This document shows, one piece after another, positions 34,980 through 43,335 of a stretch of DNA of 56,430 bases. The position numbers were made by a program, and so were the translations under genes. Each line of letters starts with the position of its first letter. The first letter of the stretch is position 1. Origin of the DNA: Bacteroidota bacterium (GTDB lineage Bacteria; Bacteroidota; Bacteroidia; Chitinophagales; Chitinophagaceae); the NCBI GenBank assembly GCA_947476145.1, contig CANJPH010000013.1, positions 1 to 56,430 on the forward strand, read 5' to 3'. The notes beneath the pieces are model-generated. The model saw nothing but the letters and a program-made list of their open reading frames with translations, searched no databases and was not told the origin of the DNA.

Positions 34980-36965
34980 ATGATTCAATTCGACTTACCA
35001 AAGCAGAAATCATCCATCATCAAGGTCCTTGGTGTTGGAGGAGGCGGTAGCAATGCCGTTAATTTCATGTTTCAGCAAGATATTGAAGGTGTAGATTTTA
35101 TTATTTGCAATACCGATTCTAAAGCCATTGAGCAAAGTCCAGTTCCTAATAAAATTCAATTAGGGCCACATTTAACACAAGGATTGGGCGCTGGTGCTGA
35201 TCCTTCTGTAGGTAAATTAGCTACAGAGGAGTCTTTAGAAGAGATTAAGAAAATTTTAGAAGTAAATACTAAAATGGCTTTTATCACCGTGGGGATGGGT
35301 GGTGGAACAGGTACTGGAGGTGCGCCCATTATTGCAAAAATTTGTAAGGATTTGGGTATTTTAACGGTGGGTATTGTAACCACTCCATTTGGATTTGAAG
35401 GGCCACGTCGTCAAAAGCAAGCCGAAGAGGGGATTAATCAATTAAAACCATTGGTAGATACCTTATTGGTGATTTCAAATGATAAATTACGTGTTCAGTA
35501 TGGTAATTTAAAAATGAAGGAAGCCTTTACCAAAGCGGATAATGTATTAGCAACAGCTGCAAAATGTATCACGGATGTGATTAATAGCCGTGGTCATATT
35601 ATTGTGGATTTTGCGGATGTATGTACCGTTATGAAAAACGGCGGTGTAGCTATTTTAGGTAAAGCCGAAGTAGAAGGAGAGCATAGAGCACAAAGAGCTA
35701 TAGAAGAAGCCTTGAATTCTCCATTGTTAAATGACAATGATATCAAAGGAGCTAAATGGATATTGTTAAATATTAATAGTGCCGAAGGTGATTTTGAGTG
35801 TAGCATGGATGAATTAGAAACGATTAGTAAAATTTTAAGAGAGCGTACTGGTGAGCATAGTGATGTAATCATGGGTAGTGGATACGATGATACCTTGGGC
35901 GAAAAAATTGGAATTACTTTAATTGCTACTGGTTTTGAAGGGAAGGATCCATTTAAAAAAGAAGAATCAAAAAAAGCGGAGGCCCCTATTGAGGAAAAGA
36001 TTGTCATGACTTTAGCAACTGAAGCACCTGAAGAAATTGCGCCGGAAGCTTCAGCTGAAAAAAACAATGAGGAGCCTGCTCAAAATACATTGAACCTAGA
36101 CATTCAAGAGAAAGACGACAATCACTTTGTATTAGATACTTCAAATGAAGAACCTGTTGTGTTTTCTTTTGAGGTGAACAACGAGGAAGAGAACGCGTCA
36201 GCGTTCGATACAGGAGTTAAAGTAGATGCGTTCGATGCAGAATTAAACGCGTTGAATGCAGCAGAAGAAGCTGCCGAGTATGCTGATTTAATCATTGAAG
36301 CGGCTGCAAACATGGAGGAAATTCATTTAGCACCTACCATGTATGTTGAAGCACCAGAAGCAGCAACAAATGTATATGTAGCAGCTCCTGAACTTGAAGA
36401 AGAAACGGAGGAAGTATTTGTACTAGATATGAATCAGTCACCTGCTGTAGATTATGGGAATGATTTTGTGCTTAATAAACCATCCAATATCTATTCGGAT
36501 GAAATCATTGAGGAGTCGGTTGTGAATGAAGTGGTGGAAGTCATCACAGAACAAGTGGCGCCTGTTGTGGAAGCTGCAACCGAGCAACAATTTCAAAGTT
36601 CATTTAGAGTAGCGGAGGAAGCAGAAGATAGTTTACAGTTAGTGATGCGTGAATCACATTCAACTGCAAAGCCAACGGCTCAGCATATTGAAATGCCTTT
36701 AGATGATTCAGAAGAACAAAGAAGAAAAGTTCGTGAGCGTATTCAAAAGTTAAGAAACTTATCTTTCAATATTGGGAATGGAAACGATCCAAGTGCTGAG
36801 TTTGATGAAGTTCCAGCTTATGTAAGACGCAATATGGATTTGTTTGGCAATACCCTAGCTTCTGTAGAAAACTATTATAGTAAGTATACAGTTGAGCAAG
36901 ATGAAAATAATAAAACTCAAATTTCTACCATCAATACTTTTTTAGATGGTAAGAAACCAGATTAA
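34980..36965 (+). CDS. ftsZ: Cell division protein FtsZ with very long acidic linker
   Basis: A 661-residue tubulin homolog that forms the division ring. The GTPase core occupies about the first 320 residues: VGGGGSNAVN, the tubulin signature GGGTGTGGAP (about 109-118), and ITLIATGFEG at the end of the core. About 280 residues of acidic, Ala/Glu-rich, probably disordered linker follow. EVPAYVRRNM at about 610-619 resembles the conserved C-terminal peptide that binds FtsA (DIPAFLRR type), but 40-odd further residues follow it instead of a few. Typical FtsZ has 380-400 residues. A strong terminator follows. Confidence 0.96.
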   Translation: MIQFDLPKQKSSIIKVLGVGGGGSNAVNFMFQQDIEGVDFIICNTDSKAIEQSPVPNKIQLGPHLTQGLGAGADPSVGKLATEESLEEIKKILEVNTKMAFITVGMGGGTGTGGAPIIAKICKDLGILTVGIVTTPFGFEGPRRQKQAEEGINQLKPLVDTLLVISNDKLRVQYGNLKMKEAFTKADNVLATAAKCITDVINSRGHIIVDFADVCTVMKNGGVAILGKAEVEGEHRAQRAIEEALNSPLLNDNDIKGAKWILLNINSAEGDFECSMDELETISKILRERTGEHSDVIMGSGYDDTLGEKIGITLIATGFEGKDPFKKEESKKAEAPIEEKIVMTLATEAPEEIAPEASAEKNNEEPAQNTLNLDIQEKDDNHFVLDTSNEEPVVFSFEVNNEEENASAFDTGVKVDAFDAELNALNAAEEAAEYADLIIEAAANMEEIHLAPTMYVEAPEAATNVYVAAPELEEETEEVFVLDMNQSPAVDYGNDFVLNKPSNIYSDEIIEESVVNEVVEVITEQVAPVVEAATEQQFQSSFRVAEEAEDSLQLVMRESHSTAKPTAQHIEMPLDDSEEQRRKVRERIQKLRNLSFNIGNGNDPSAEFDEVPAYVRRNMDLFGNTLASVENYYSKYTVEQDENNKTQISTINTFLDGKKPD

Positions 36966-36996
36966 GTTTTTTTTATAGTACAGTTGATTTAGTTGT

Positions 36997-37023
36997 AACC
37001 CCCGCCGCAAGGCGGGGGTTTTT
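36997..37023 (+). terminator. Rho-independent terminator of the dcw operon
   Basis: The 10-bp GC-rich stem AACCCCCGCC/GGCGGGGGTT, closed by a GCAA tetraloop, runs into a T-tract. This is the strongest terminator in the window. It lies 31 nt behind the ftsZ stop and marks the end of the 16-kb cluster. Confidence 0.93.
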
Positions 37024-37036
37024 ATTTTAGATTGGT

Positions 37037-37044
37037 TACCTTTG
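37037..37044 (+). promoter_or_regulatory. -7 element (TACCTTTG) 4 nt before the epimerase gene
   Basis: TACCTTTG-CCCT-ATG, the same 15-nt string as at queA. The box starts only 14 nt behind the dcw terminator, so no other transcript is likely to read in. No -33 element is clear; the expected position falls in the terminator stem. Confidence 0.6.
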
Positions 37045-37048
37045 CCCT

Positions 37049-37966
37049 ATGCAAACAGTTTTAATCACCGGTGGAACAGGCATGGTAGGACAAGGCCTTA
37101 CTAATTATTTAATTGATAGAGGGTATGCAGTAATTGTATTAACCAGGTCCGATAAAACATCAACGAGATTGCAATTGAGTTTTGCAAAATGGGATATTGA
37201 AAAACAATATATTGATCCTGTTGCTTTACAACAAGCAGATATCATTGTTCATTTAGCTGGTGAAAGTGTAGCCACAAAAAGATGGTCAAAGAAAAGAAAA
37301 GAAGAAATTATTCAAAGTAGGGTGCAGTCTGGTGCATTATTAGTCAAGGCTTTGACCGAGCAAAAGCATAAAGTCAAAACAGTTATTTCAGCATCTGCCA
37401 TTGGTTGGTATGGTCCTGATACGCCCCATTCATTAGCAAATGGATTTACTGAAACCGATCCCTTTGATCCATCTTATTTAGGGACTACTTGTAAGCAATG
37501 GGAGGAAAGTATGCAAGCTATAAAACAATTAGGCATTAGATTGGTCACCTTTAGAATAGGTATTGTGTTTAATAAAAGAGGAGGTGCTTTAGCTGAATTT
37601 ATCAAGCCCGCTAGGTTTGGTATAGCTACTATTTTAGGCCCTGGAACACAAATAGTAAGCTGGATTCATCAGCAAGATTTATGTAAAATGATAGGGTATG
37701 CAGCTGAAAATGTAACAATGGAAGGGATATACAATGCTGTTTCACCGCAGCCTGTAAACAATAAGGATTTAGTAAATGCCATTGCCACTAAAATGAATCG
37801 ATTTCATATAACGGTACGCGTACCCGTTTTTGTTTTAAATATCATCTTGGGCGAAATGAGTATTGAGGTTTTGAAAAGCGCCAAAGTCTCTAGTAAAAAA
37901 ATACAAACCGCAGGCTTTGAATTTGAATATCCAACATTAGTCGCTGCATTAAGTCAGTTATTATAA
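37049..37966 (+). CDS. TIGR01777 family NAD-dependent epimerase/dehydratase (SDR39U1-like)
   Basis: A 305-residue extended short-chain dehydrogenase. The nucleotide site is TGGTGMVGQGLTNYL, then IVHLAGESVATKRWSKKRK, the family phrase found in YfcH and SDR39U1 proteins, and SAIGWYGPDTPHS around the catalytic Tyr. The C-terminal DUF1731 segment is present (VPVFVLNIILGEMSIEVLKSAKVSSKK in pieces). The substrate is unknown; the family is sometimes linked to division or heme phenotypes but no function is settled. Convergent with the FadN-like gene, 22 nt apart. Confidence 0.9.
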   Translation: MQTVLITGGTGMVGQGLTNYLIDRGYAVIVLTRSDKTSTRLQLSFAKWDIEKQYIDPVALQQADIIVHLAGESVATKRWSKKRKEEIIQSRVQSGALLVKALTEQKHKVKTVISASAIGWYGPDTPHSLANGFTETDPFDPSYLGTTCKQWEESMQAIKQLGIRLVTFRIGIVFNKRGGALAEFIKPARFGIATILGPGTQIVSWIHQQDLCKMIGYAAENVTMEGIYNAVSPQPVNNKDLVNAIATKMNRFHITVRVPVFVLNIILGEMSIEVLKSAKVSSKKIQTAGFEFEYPTLVAALSQLL

Positions 37967-37988
37967 TATTCAATATTTTCTTTAACTA

Positions 37989-40361
37989 TTAATTTCGTAT
38001 TGGTCTGCCGGAAGTAATCACCGATTGTATTCTTTCCAATGTTTTCTTCTCTCCGCAAAGGCTTAAGAAAGCTTCTCTTTCTAAATCCAATAAATATTGT
38101 TCATTGACAATTGTTGCCTCGCTTAAATCACCTCCGCACATTACAAAAGCTAATTTTTTAGCCACTAATTTATCATGATCGGTTGCATAGCCTCCACGCC
38201 ACATGGCATTAATCCCAGCATATAAAGCACCCAGTGCCGACTTTCCCAATACTTTAATATCTGTTCTTTGTTGTGCTTGTGTATAGCCTGCGTTGTATAA
38301 ATTTAATACCTGTTCTTTTGCTTTGGCAATTCGTCGAGATTGATTCAGTACAATATGATCTTGGCCTTTTCTAAAAATACCCATATCCATCGCTTCCTGT
38401 GCCGAGGTAGCCACTTTTGCTGTCGCAATTTGTAAAAATCTATTCTTTAACGTAATGGTATCTGGTTCGTCTACATGCATTTCATCGGAGGCTCTTAACA
38501 CAAATTCCTTAGTGCCACCACCACCAGGGATCACACCAATTCCTAGTTCTACTAATCCAACATAGGTTTCTGCAGCTGCAGCAATGGTGTCGGCATGCAA
38601 GTTCATCTCACAACCACCGCCTAATGTTAAACCATGAGGTGCAATACCCACTGGGATAGAAGAGTAACGCACACGCATCATGCTATTTTGAAAAGTACGA
38701 ATGGCCATATCTAATTCCTCATAATCTTGTTCAATCGCTAGCATAAATATCATACCCACATTGGCGCCTGCGCTAAATAAATTTCCTTCGTTGGCAATAA
38801 CTAATCCATTGCATTTTTCTTCGGCAAGGGTAATGGATTTATTTAGACCTTCTAATACTTCGCCACCAATACTATTCATTTTGGTATTCCAACTAAATCC
38901 TGCCACGCCATCTCCTATGTCTACTAAATTGCAGGCAACATTTTTCCAAATGGTTTTTTCCTTAAGGTCCGATAAAATAATAAAGGACTCCGCGCCAGGA
39001 ATTAATTTATAATCCTGTGTAGCCACATCATAATAATAACGCTTACCCTCCACTACTTTATAAAAAGACAATCCTTTGCCAGCCATGGTTTCCACCCAAG
39101 GCGCAATGGCTACACCTGCTGTTTTCATGTCGGTAACTACTTGGCTAACACCTAGTGCATCCCAAGTTTCAAAAGCACCAATTTCCCAACCAAAACCTGC
39201 TTTTAATGCATCGTCTAATCGGTATAGTTCATCACTAATTTCAGGAATACGAAAACTAATATAAGAGAAAAGCGCAAAATGAAATTGACGAACAAATTCG
39301 GCACCCTTGTCTTTGCCTGCATACAATGTTTTTATTCTTTCACCTAAATTTTCGATTGGTTTTGCGGCTGCAATAGAAGCAAATTTAGGTTTATTACGCG
39401 GCTCGTATTCGAAGGTTTTTAAATTCAGTGTAAGTATTTCTTTACTCGTAGCGGTTTTCACTTTCTTAAAAAATCCTTGTCCCGTTTTATCTCCCAACCA
39501 ATTATTTTCCACCATTTTTTCTAACCAAGTAGGCAGTGTAAAAATATGCTTTGCTTCATCATTCGGACAATTAGCTGCCACGCCGCTAGCTACTTTTACC
39601 AAGGTATCAATACCCACTACATCGGCTGTGCGAAAGGTAGCCGATTTTGGACGACCCATTATGGGTCCTGTTAGAGATTCAATTTCGTCAATAGTCAATT
39701 CCAATTTTTCCATGATATGCACTACACTCATCATGCTAAAAACCCCTACACGATTGGCGATAAAGGCAGGCGTATCTTTACACAATACAGTCGTTTTTCC
39801 CAAATACACATCGCCATAATGCATAAAGAAATCAATCACAGTTGGATCCGTTTTAGCAGTAGGGATAATTTCTAATAAACGCAAATATCTTGGTGGGTTA
39901 AAGAAGTGTGTTCCACAAAAATGTTTTTGAAAATCTTCACTTCTCCCTTCGGCCATTAAATGAATTGGGATCCCTGATGTGTTGGAGCTTACCAAAGTGC
40001 CCGGTTTTCTATATTTTTCTACCTCGTCGTAAATTATTTTTTTAATATCTAATCTCTCTACCACTACTTCAATAATCCAATCAGCATTGGCTATTTTTGA
40101 AATATCATCAGTGAAATTTCCCGTACTTATTAGTTTAGCAGCGCTGCTCTTATATAAAGGAGAGGGGTTTGATTTTATAGAGGCTGTTAAAGAATCATCC
40201 ACTAATTTATTGCGTTCTTTTTTATTATTGGATTCTTCAGCACCTGGGGTTAATCGGTCTAATAATAATACTTTAACACCCACACCTGCAAAGTGGCAAG
40301 CAATTCTTGAACCCATCACTCCACTTCCAAGTACCACTATACTTTTAATAAAACGTTGCAT
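37989..40361 (-). CDS. 3-hydroxyacyl-CoA dehydrogenase/enoyl-CoA hydratase fusion (FadN type)
   Basis: A 790-residue bifunctional beta-oxidation enzyme. The dehydrogenase comes first: NAD site VLGSGVMGSRIACHFAG, catalytic His in GTHFFNPPRYLRLLEIIP, then DTPAFIANRVG. The enoyl-CoA hydratase half follows, with the oxyanion region LFSAGANVGMIF and glutamates in GGGCEMNLHAD and VELGIGVIPGGGG. This order is the reverse of E. coli FadB and matches Bacillus FadN in size and layout. The usual partners, a thiolase and an acyl-CoA dehydrogenase, are not adjacent; the next gene downstream is on the other strand. A palindrome lies 26-41 nt before the start. Confidence 0.93.
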   Translation of the reverse strand: MQRFIKSIVVLGSGVMGSRIACHFAGVGVKVLLLDRLTPGAEESNNKKERNKLVDDSLTASIKSNPSPLYKSSAAKLISTGNFTDDISKIANADWIIEVVVERLDIKKIIYDEVEKYRKPGTLVSSNTSGIPIHLMAEGRSEDFQKHFCGTHFFNPPRYLRLLEIIPTAKTDPTVIDFFMHYGDVYLGKTTVLCKDTPAFIANRVGVFSMMSVVHIMEKLELTIDEIESLTGPIMGRPKSATFRTADVVGIDTLVKVASGVAANCPNDEAKHIFTLPTWLEKMVENNWLGDKTGQGFFKKVKTATSKEILTLNLKTFEYEPRNKPKFASIAAAKPIENLGERIKTLYAGKDKGAEFVRQFHFALFSYISFRIPEISDELYRLDDALKAGFGWEIGAFETWDALGVSQVVTDMKTAGVAIAPWVETMAGKGLSFYKVVEGKRYYYDVATQDYKLIPGAESFIILSDLKEKTIWKNVACNLVDIGDGVAGFSWNTKMNSIGGEVLEGLNKSITLAEEKCNGLVIANEGNLFSAGANVGMIFMLAIEQDYEELDMAIRTFQNSMMRVRYSSIPVGIAPHGLTLGGGCEMNLHADTIAAAAETYVGLVELGIGVIPGGGGTKEFVLRASDEMHVDEPDTITLKNRFLQIATAKVATSAQEAMDMGIFRKGQDHIVLNQSRRIAKAKEQVLNLYNAGYTQAQQRTDIKVLGKSALGALYAGINAMWRGGYATDHDKLVAKKLAFVMCGGDLSEATIVNEQYLLDLEREAFLSLCGEKKTLERIQSVITSGRPIRN

Positions 40362-40386
40362 AAAATAAGGATTTGTGTAAAATTAG

Positions 40387-40402
40387 TTAGTTATGCAACT
40401 AA
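40387..40402. promoter_or_regulatory. Palindrome TTAGTT-ATGC-AACTAA, possible operator
   Basis: A perfect 6+6 inverted repeat with a 4-nt centre in the divergent gap between the FadN-like gene and gatC. An additional ATTAGTT overlaps its left side. Its size and position, 26 nt from the FadN-like start, suit a dimeric MarR- or TetR-type repressor. No such regulator gene is in the window. Confidence 0.5.
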
Positions 40403-40485
40403 TTTCAAAAAAACTTTTAAATTTGGGGGGAATTCTTGGACTTTTTGCCATTGATTGCATCCAATAACCATTTAACAAAACAGGA

Positions 40486-40515
40486 TTGGGGGTTACTCGG
40501 ATTGGCCTACATTTG
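40486..40515 (+). promoter_or_regulatory. Promoter of gatC (TTG-N19-TACATTTG)
   Basis: TTG at 40486-40488, 19 nt, then TACATTTG at 40508-40515. The box is followed by TACT and the gatC ATG. This is the clearest leaderless-type case in the window because both promoter elements are present. Confidence 0.7.
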
Positions 40516-40519
40516 TACT

Positions 40520-40810
40520 ATGCAAGTTGATCATGAATTAGTAACCCATTTGGCACATTTATCTAAGTTAAATGTGGCCCCTGAAAAGATGGATAAATTG
40601 GTTGCTGATATGCAGGATTTGGTTGTTTTTGTAGAACAATTAAATGCCTTGGATACCACTGGAACATCACCCTTAATGCATATGGGGGATGCTGTAAATG
40701 TATTAAGATCAGATAAGGTGGAAGGTTCAATAAGCAGAGAAAAAGCTTTATCCAATGCACCGGACACGGATGGTGTATTTTTTAAAGTTCCTAAAGTAAT
40801 TAATAAATAA
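40520..40810 (+). CDS. gatC: Glutamyl/aspartyl-tRNA(Gln/Asn) amidotransferase subunit C
   Basis: A 96-residue GatC, the small subunit that stabilises GatA-GatB, which converts Glu-tRNA(Gln) to Gln-tRNA(Gln). Family landmarks are VTHLAHLSKLNV and the C-terminal RSDKVEGSISREKALSNAP (in part). The frame is open from an ATG at 40436, but the extra 28 residues are unlike GatC and contain the promoter. The ATG at 40520 gives MQVDHELVTHLAHLS. gatA and gatB are elsewhere. An ABC ATPase gene follows after 6 nt. Confidence 0.93.
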   Translation: MQVDHELVTHLAHLSKLNVAPEKMDKLVADMQDLVVFVEQLNALDTTGTSPLMHMGDAVNVLRSDKVEGSISREKALSNAPDTDGVFFKVPKVINK

Positions 40811-40816
40811 TTTTTT

Positions 40817-41512
40817 ATGTCATTGGTGATTCAATTAAGAGATATTCAAAAAAGCTATTTCATGGCCAGCCAAGCTATTCCTGTTTTAAAAGGGATTGAT
40901 TTGGATATTAATCGAAACGAGTATGTTGCATTAATGGGGCCTTCTGGTAGTGGAAAGAGCACGCTCATGAATATTTTGGGATGTTTGGATTCGCCTACTA
41001 GTGGGATGTATAATTTAAATGGTCATGATGTAAGTAAAATGACGGATGATGAATTAGCGGGGATTAGAAATATTGAAATTGGATTCGTATTTCAACAATT
41101 TAATTTACTACCAAGACTTTCTGCTGCGGAAAACGTTGCCTTGCCATTGGTGTATGCAGGTATTTCCAAAAAAGACAGAATTGACAGAGCCATGGTGGCT
41201 TTGGAAAAAGTGGGGTTGGCAGACAGAAGCCACCACAAGTCTAATGAATTGAGTGGTGGTCAAATTCAACGTGTAGCTATTGCACGTGCCTTAGTAAACA
41301 ATCCATCTATTTTATTAGCCGATGAGCCCACAGGAAACTTGGATTCAAAAACTTCGGTGGAAGTAATGGAATTATTTGGAAAGATTCAATCTGGAGGAAA
41401 TACGGTGGTGTTGGTTACCCATGAAGAGGACATTGCAAAATATGCACATAGGGTAGTTCGTTTAAGAGATGGGTTAATTGAAACCGATACTTTAAATACG
41501 AACCATAAGTAG
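40817..41512 (+). CDS. ABC transporter ATP-binding protein (MacB/LolD family)
   Basis: A 231-residue ABC ATPase: Walker [10 protein letters not shown], the Q-loop in [18 protein letters not shown], signature [15 protein letters not shown], Walker [14 protein letters not shown] and the H-loop [28 protein letters not shown] and [10 protein letters not shown] place it in the MacB/LolD/FtsE clade, whose members power lipoprotein release or mechanotransmission rather than classical transport. No permease gene is adjacent, so the partner is unknown. It probably shares the gatC transcript and ends before a terminator. Confidence 0.9.
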   Translation: MSLVIQLRDIQKSYFMASQAIPVLKGIDLDINRNEYVALMGPSGSGKSTLMNILGCLDSPTSGMYNLNGHDVSKMTDDELAGIRNIEIGFVFQQFNLLPRLSAAENVALPLVYAGISKKDRIDRAMVALEKVGLADRSHHKSNELSGGQIQRVAIARALVNNPSILLADEPTGNLDSKTSVEVMELFGKIQSGGNTVVLVTHEEDIAKYAHRVVRLRDGLIETDTLNTNHK

Positions 41513-41548
41513 TCAAAACATAATATAAGTATATAACTAGTGAATAAG

Positions 41549-41572
41549 AAGCCTCCTATGGAGGCTTTTTTT
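41549..41572 (+). terminator. Rho-independent terminator after gatC-ABC operon
   Basis: AAGCCTCC-TAT-GGAGGCTT followed by T residues. It closes the two-gene run about 35 nt behind the ABC ATPase stop. Confidence 0.85.
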
Positions 41573-41633
41573 ATGATTGGGTGAACTTTATTTTATTAGT
41601 TTTGTTTAATATAAAATCAAGCAAAAAAAGGAC

Positions 41634-42191
41634 ATGAAAATATATACAAAAGCCGGCGATTTAGGAAAAACTTCATTAATAGGTGGAACAAGGGTTCCGA
41701 AAAGTCATATCAGAATTGAATCCTATGGAACCGTGGACGAGTTAAACTCTTTTGTTGGATTATTAAGTGATTTAGTTACAGATGACCCAATCAAAAAAAT
41801 TTTAAATGAAGTGCAGGACAGACTATTTACAGTGGGGTCCTCACTGGCTTGTGACCCTGATAAAGAGCCGCATTTAAAAATCCCTGATTTAAAGGAAGAA
41901 GATATTGCTTTTTTAGAGCAACATATTGATACGATGAATGCGGTATTGGAGCCCATGAAATCTTTTATTTTACCAGTAGGGCATCAGGCCATTTCAACAG
42001 CACATATTACACGTTGCGTATGTCGCAGGGCAGAACGTTGGTGTGTTAATTTACAAGAGGAGGATTTGTTTGTGGAGCCAATGGTCATTAAATACTTAAA
42101 TCGCTTAAGTGATTACTTATTTGTATTGGCAAGATATATTGGGCACTTAAATGGGGTAGCGGATCAACCTTGGAAGCCAAGGGTTAGCTAA
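41634..42191 (+). CDS. Cob(I)yrinic acid a,c-diamide adenosyltransferase (PduO type)
   Basis: A 185-residue trimeric ATP:cob(I)alamin adenosyltransferase that makes adenosylcobalamin. The N-terminal MKIYTKAGDLGKTSLIGG is the ATP-binding signature of PduO enzymes. HITRCVCRRAERW and YLNRLSDYLFVLARY form the cobalamin-binding helices. It probably serves B12-dependent enzymes outside the window. No cobalamin riboswitch is visible in the 60 nt between the terminator and the start. The 3' end overlaps the lolD-like gene by 8 nt. Confidence 0.94.
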   Translation: MKIYTKAGDLGKTSLIGGTRVPKSHIRIESYGTVDELNSFVGLLSDLVTDDPIKKILNEVQDRLFTVGSSLACDPDKEPHLKIPDLKEEDIAFLEQHIDTMNAVLEPMKSFILPVGHQAISTAHITRCVCRRAERWCVNLQEEDLFVEPMVIKYLNRLSDYLFVLARYIGHLNGVADQPWKPRVS

Positions 42192-42852
42192 ATCTTCCGT
42201 CCTTCATTTGCAAGATTCTATTACTCATAGCAGCCAAGCTTTCATTGTGTGTAACAATCAAAAAACTTTGATTCATTTCATTTCTTAAACGAATAAAGAG
42301 TTCATGTAATGCAGCTGCGTTTTCGCTATCTAAATTTCCAGTGGGCTCGTCGGCAAATATTAATTCAGGACTATTTAATAAAGCGCGTGCAACCGCTACT
42401 CTTTGTTGTTCTCCACCAGATAAACTATTTGGTTTTTTATCCGCTTTGTCGGCAAGTCCCATAAAGTCTAATAGTTCAAGTGCACGGTCATTTATTTTCT
42501 TTTTAGATTGTTTCGCAATCCATCCTGGGATACTTACGTTTTCTATTGCGGTAAATTCAGGAAGCAAATGGTGGAATTGAAATACAAAACCCATAGAATG
42601 GTTTCTATGTGCAGCCAACTCTTTGTTGTTTAGCTTGGTAATGTTTTGACCATTAAAGCTAACCTCCCCTTTGTCAGCCTGCTCTAAGCTGCTCACAATG
42701 TATAAAAGGGTGGATTTTCCGGCCCCCGATGCACCAACGATAGATACGAGTTCTCCTTTCTCTAGCTCCAGGGAAACACCCTTTAATACTTCCACAGGGC
42801 CATAATTTTTCCATATGTCCTTGGCTACTAATAGTTTTGAGGCTTGCTGCAT
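42184..42852 (-). CDS. lolD: ABC transporter ATP-binding protein, LolD-like
   Basis: A 222-residue ABC ATPase with Walker A GASGAGKST, FVFQFHHLLPEFTAIENV around the Q-loop, signature LSGGEQQRVAVARAL, Walker [14 protein letters not shown] and H-loop FLIVTHNESLA. FQFHHLLPEFTAIENV is characteristic of LolD, the ATPase that drives release of lipoproteins from the inner membrane with LolC/E. No LolC/E-type permease gene is adjacent. Convergent with the adenosyltransferase gene and divergent from DUF2795. Confidence 0.88.
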   Translation of the reverse strand: MQQASKLLVAKDIWKNYGPVEVLKGVSLELEKGELVSIVGASGAGKSTLLYIVSSLEQADKGEVSFNGQNITKLNNKELAAHRNHSMGFVFQFHHLLPEFTAIENVSIPGWIAKQSKKKINDRALELLDFMGLADKADKKPNSLSGGEQQRVAVARALLNSPELIFADEPTGNLDSENAAALHELFIRLRNEMNQSFLIVTHNESLAAMSNRILQMKDGRFS

Positions 42853-42856
42853 AGTA

Positions 42857-42864
42857 CAAACCTA
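42857..42864 (-). promoter_or_regulatory. -7 element (TAGGTTTG) 4 nt before lolD
   Basis: On the minus strand: TTTG, 21 nt, TAGGTTTG, TACT, ATG. The same TACT spacer occurs at gatC. Both elements are present, so a promoter giving a leaderless message is likely. Confidence 0.65.
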
Positions 42865-42926
42865 GTAATTTCGGCCCATTTTCAGCAAAATTTAAGAATT
42901 TGTTTACATCCTGTAGAAAAATCAGA

Positions 42927-42957
42927 TTTGGTTATATCATTTATACGGCTACTTTTG
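42927..42957 (+). promoter_or_regulatory. Promoter of the DUF2795 gene (TTTG-N19-TACTTTTG)
   Basis: TTTG at 42927-42930, exactly 19 nt, and TACTTTTG at 42950-42957. The ATG at 42974 lies 16 nt further, giving a short conventional leader. This is one of the two best promoter matches in the window. Confidence 0.8.
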
Positions 42958-42973
42958 CACAAAATAATACCTT

Positions 42974-43195
42974 ATGTTTTGGACTTTAGAATTAGCCAGC
43001 TATTTAGAGGAAGCTCCTTGGCCAGCTACCAAAGACGAATTAATTGATTACTCCATCAGAAGCGGTGCGCCTATTGAAGTGGTTGAGAATTTGCAAGAGT
43101 TAGAAGACGAAGGAGAAGTTTACGAAAGCATCGAAGACATTTGGCCTGACTATCCAAGCCATGAAGACTTCATGTTCAACGAAGACGAGTATTAA
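42974..43195 (+). CDS. DUF2795 domain protein
   Basis: A 73-residue acidic protein of the DUF2795 family. It has one conserved small helical domain (LASYLEEAPWPATKDELI, then VVENLQELEDEGEVYES) and a very acidic end. The family is widespread and highly conserved in Bacteroidota, often as a stand-alone gene of this length; no function is established. It has its own strong promoter and its own terminator, consistent with high, independent expression. Confidence 0.85.
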   Translation: MFWTLELASYLEEAPWPATKDELIDYSIRSGAPIEVVENLQELEDEGEVYESIEDIWPDYPSHEDFMFNEDEY

Positions 43196-43252
43196 TTATA
43201 CTTAGGATGCAATAAATAAAAGTGCTAAGAAATTAGCTACTCATGATTTTAT

Positions 43253-43286
43253 AAAAAAAGGTCAACAAGCTTGTTGACCTTTTTTT
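43253..43286. terminator. Bidirectional terminator between DUF2795 and the SemiSWEET gene
   Basis: A perfect 17+17 inverted repeat: seven A, GGTCAACAAG, CTTGTTGACC, seven T. Its symmetry provides a T-tract on both strands, serving the two convergent genes. Confidence 0.9.
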
Positions 43287-43335
43287 ATAATTTGAACTGA
43301 TTCATTTATCTCTAAATTAATCACTGAATTTTCTA

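Noticed and set aside
35594..36067. 157-residue minus-strand open frame inside ftsZ
   Set aside because: Fully antisense to ftsZ, low-complexity Ser/Ile-rich, no motif. It reflects codon bias of the sense strand.
39307..39819. 170-residue plus-strand open frame inside the FadN-like gene
   Set aside because: Fully antisense to a gene with conserved catalytic motifs, and it has no recognisable family or promoter.
41573..41633. Cobalamin riboswitch ahead of the adenosyltransferase
   Set aside because: The gap is only about 60 nt, too short for a B12 riboswitch, and no B12-box-like string was seen.
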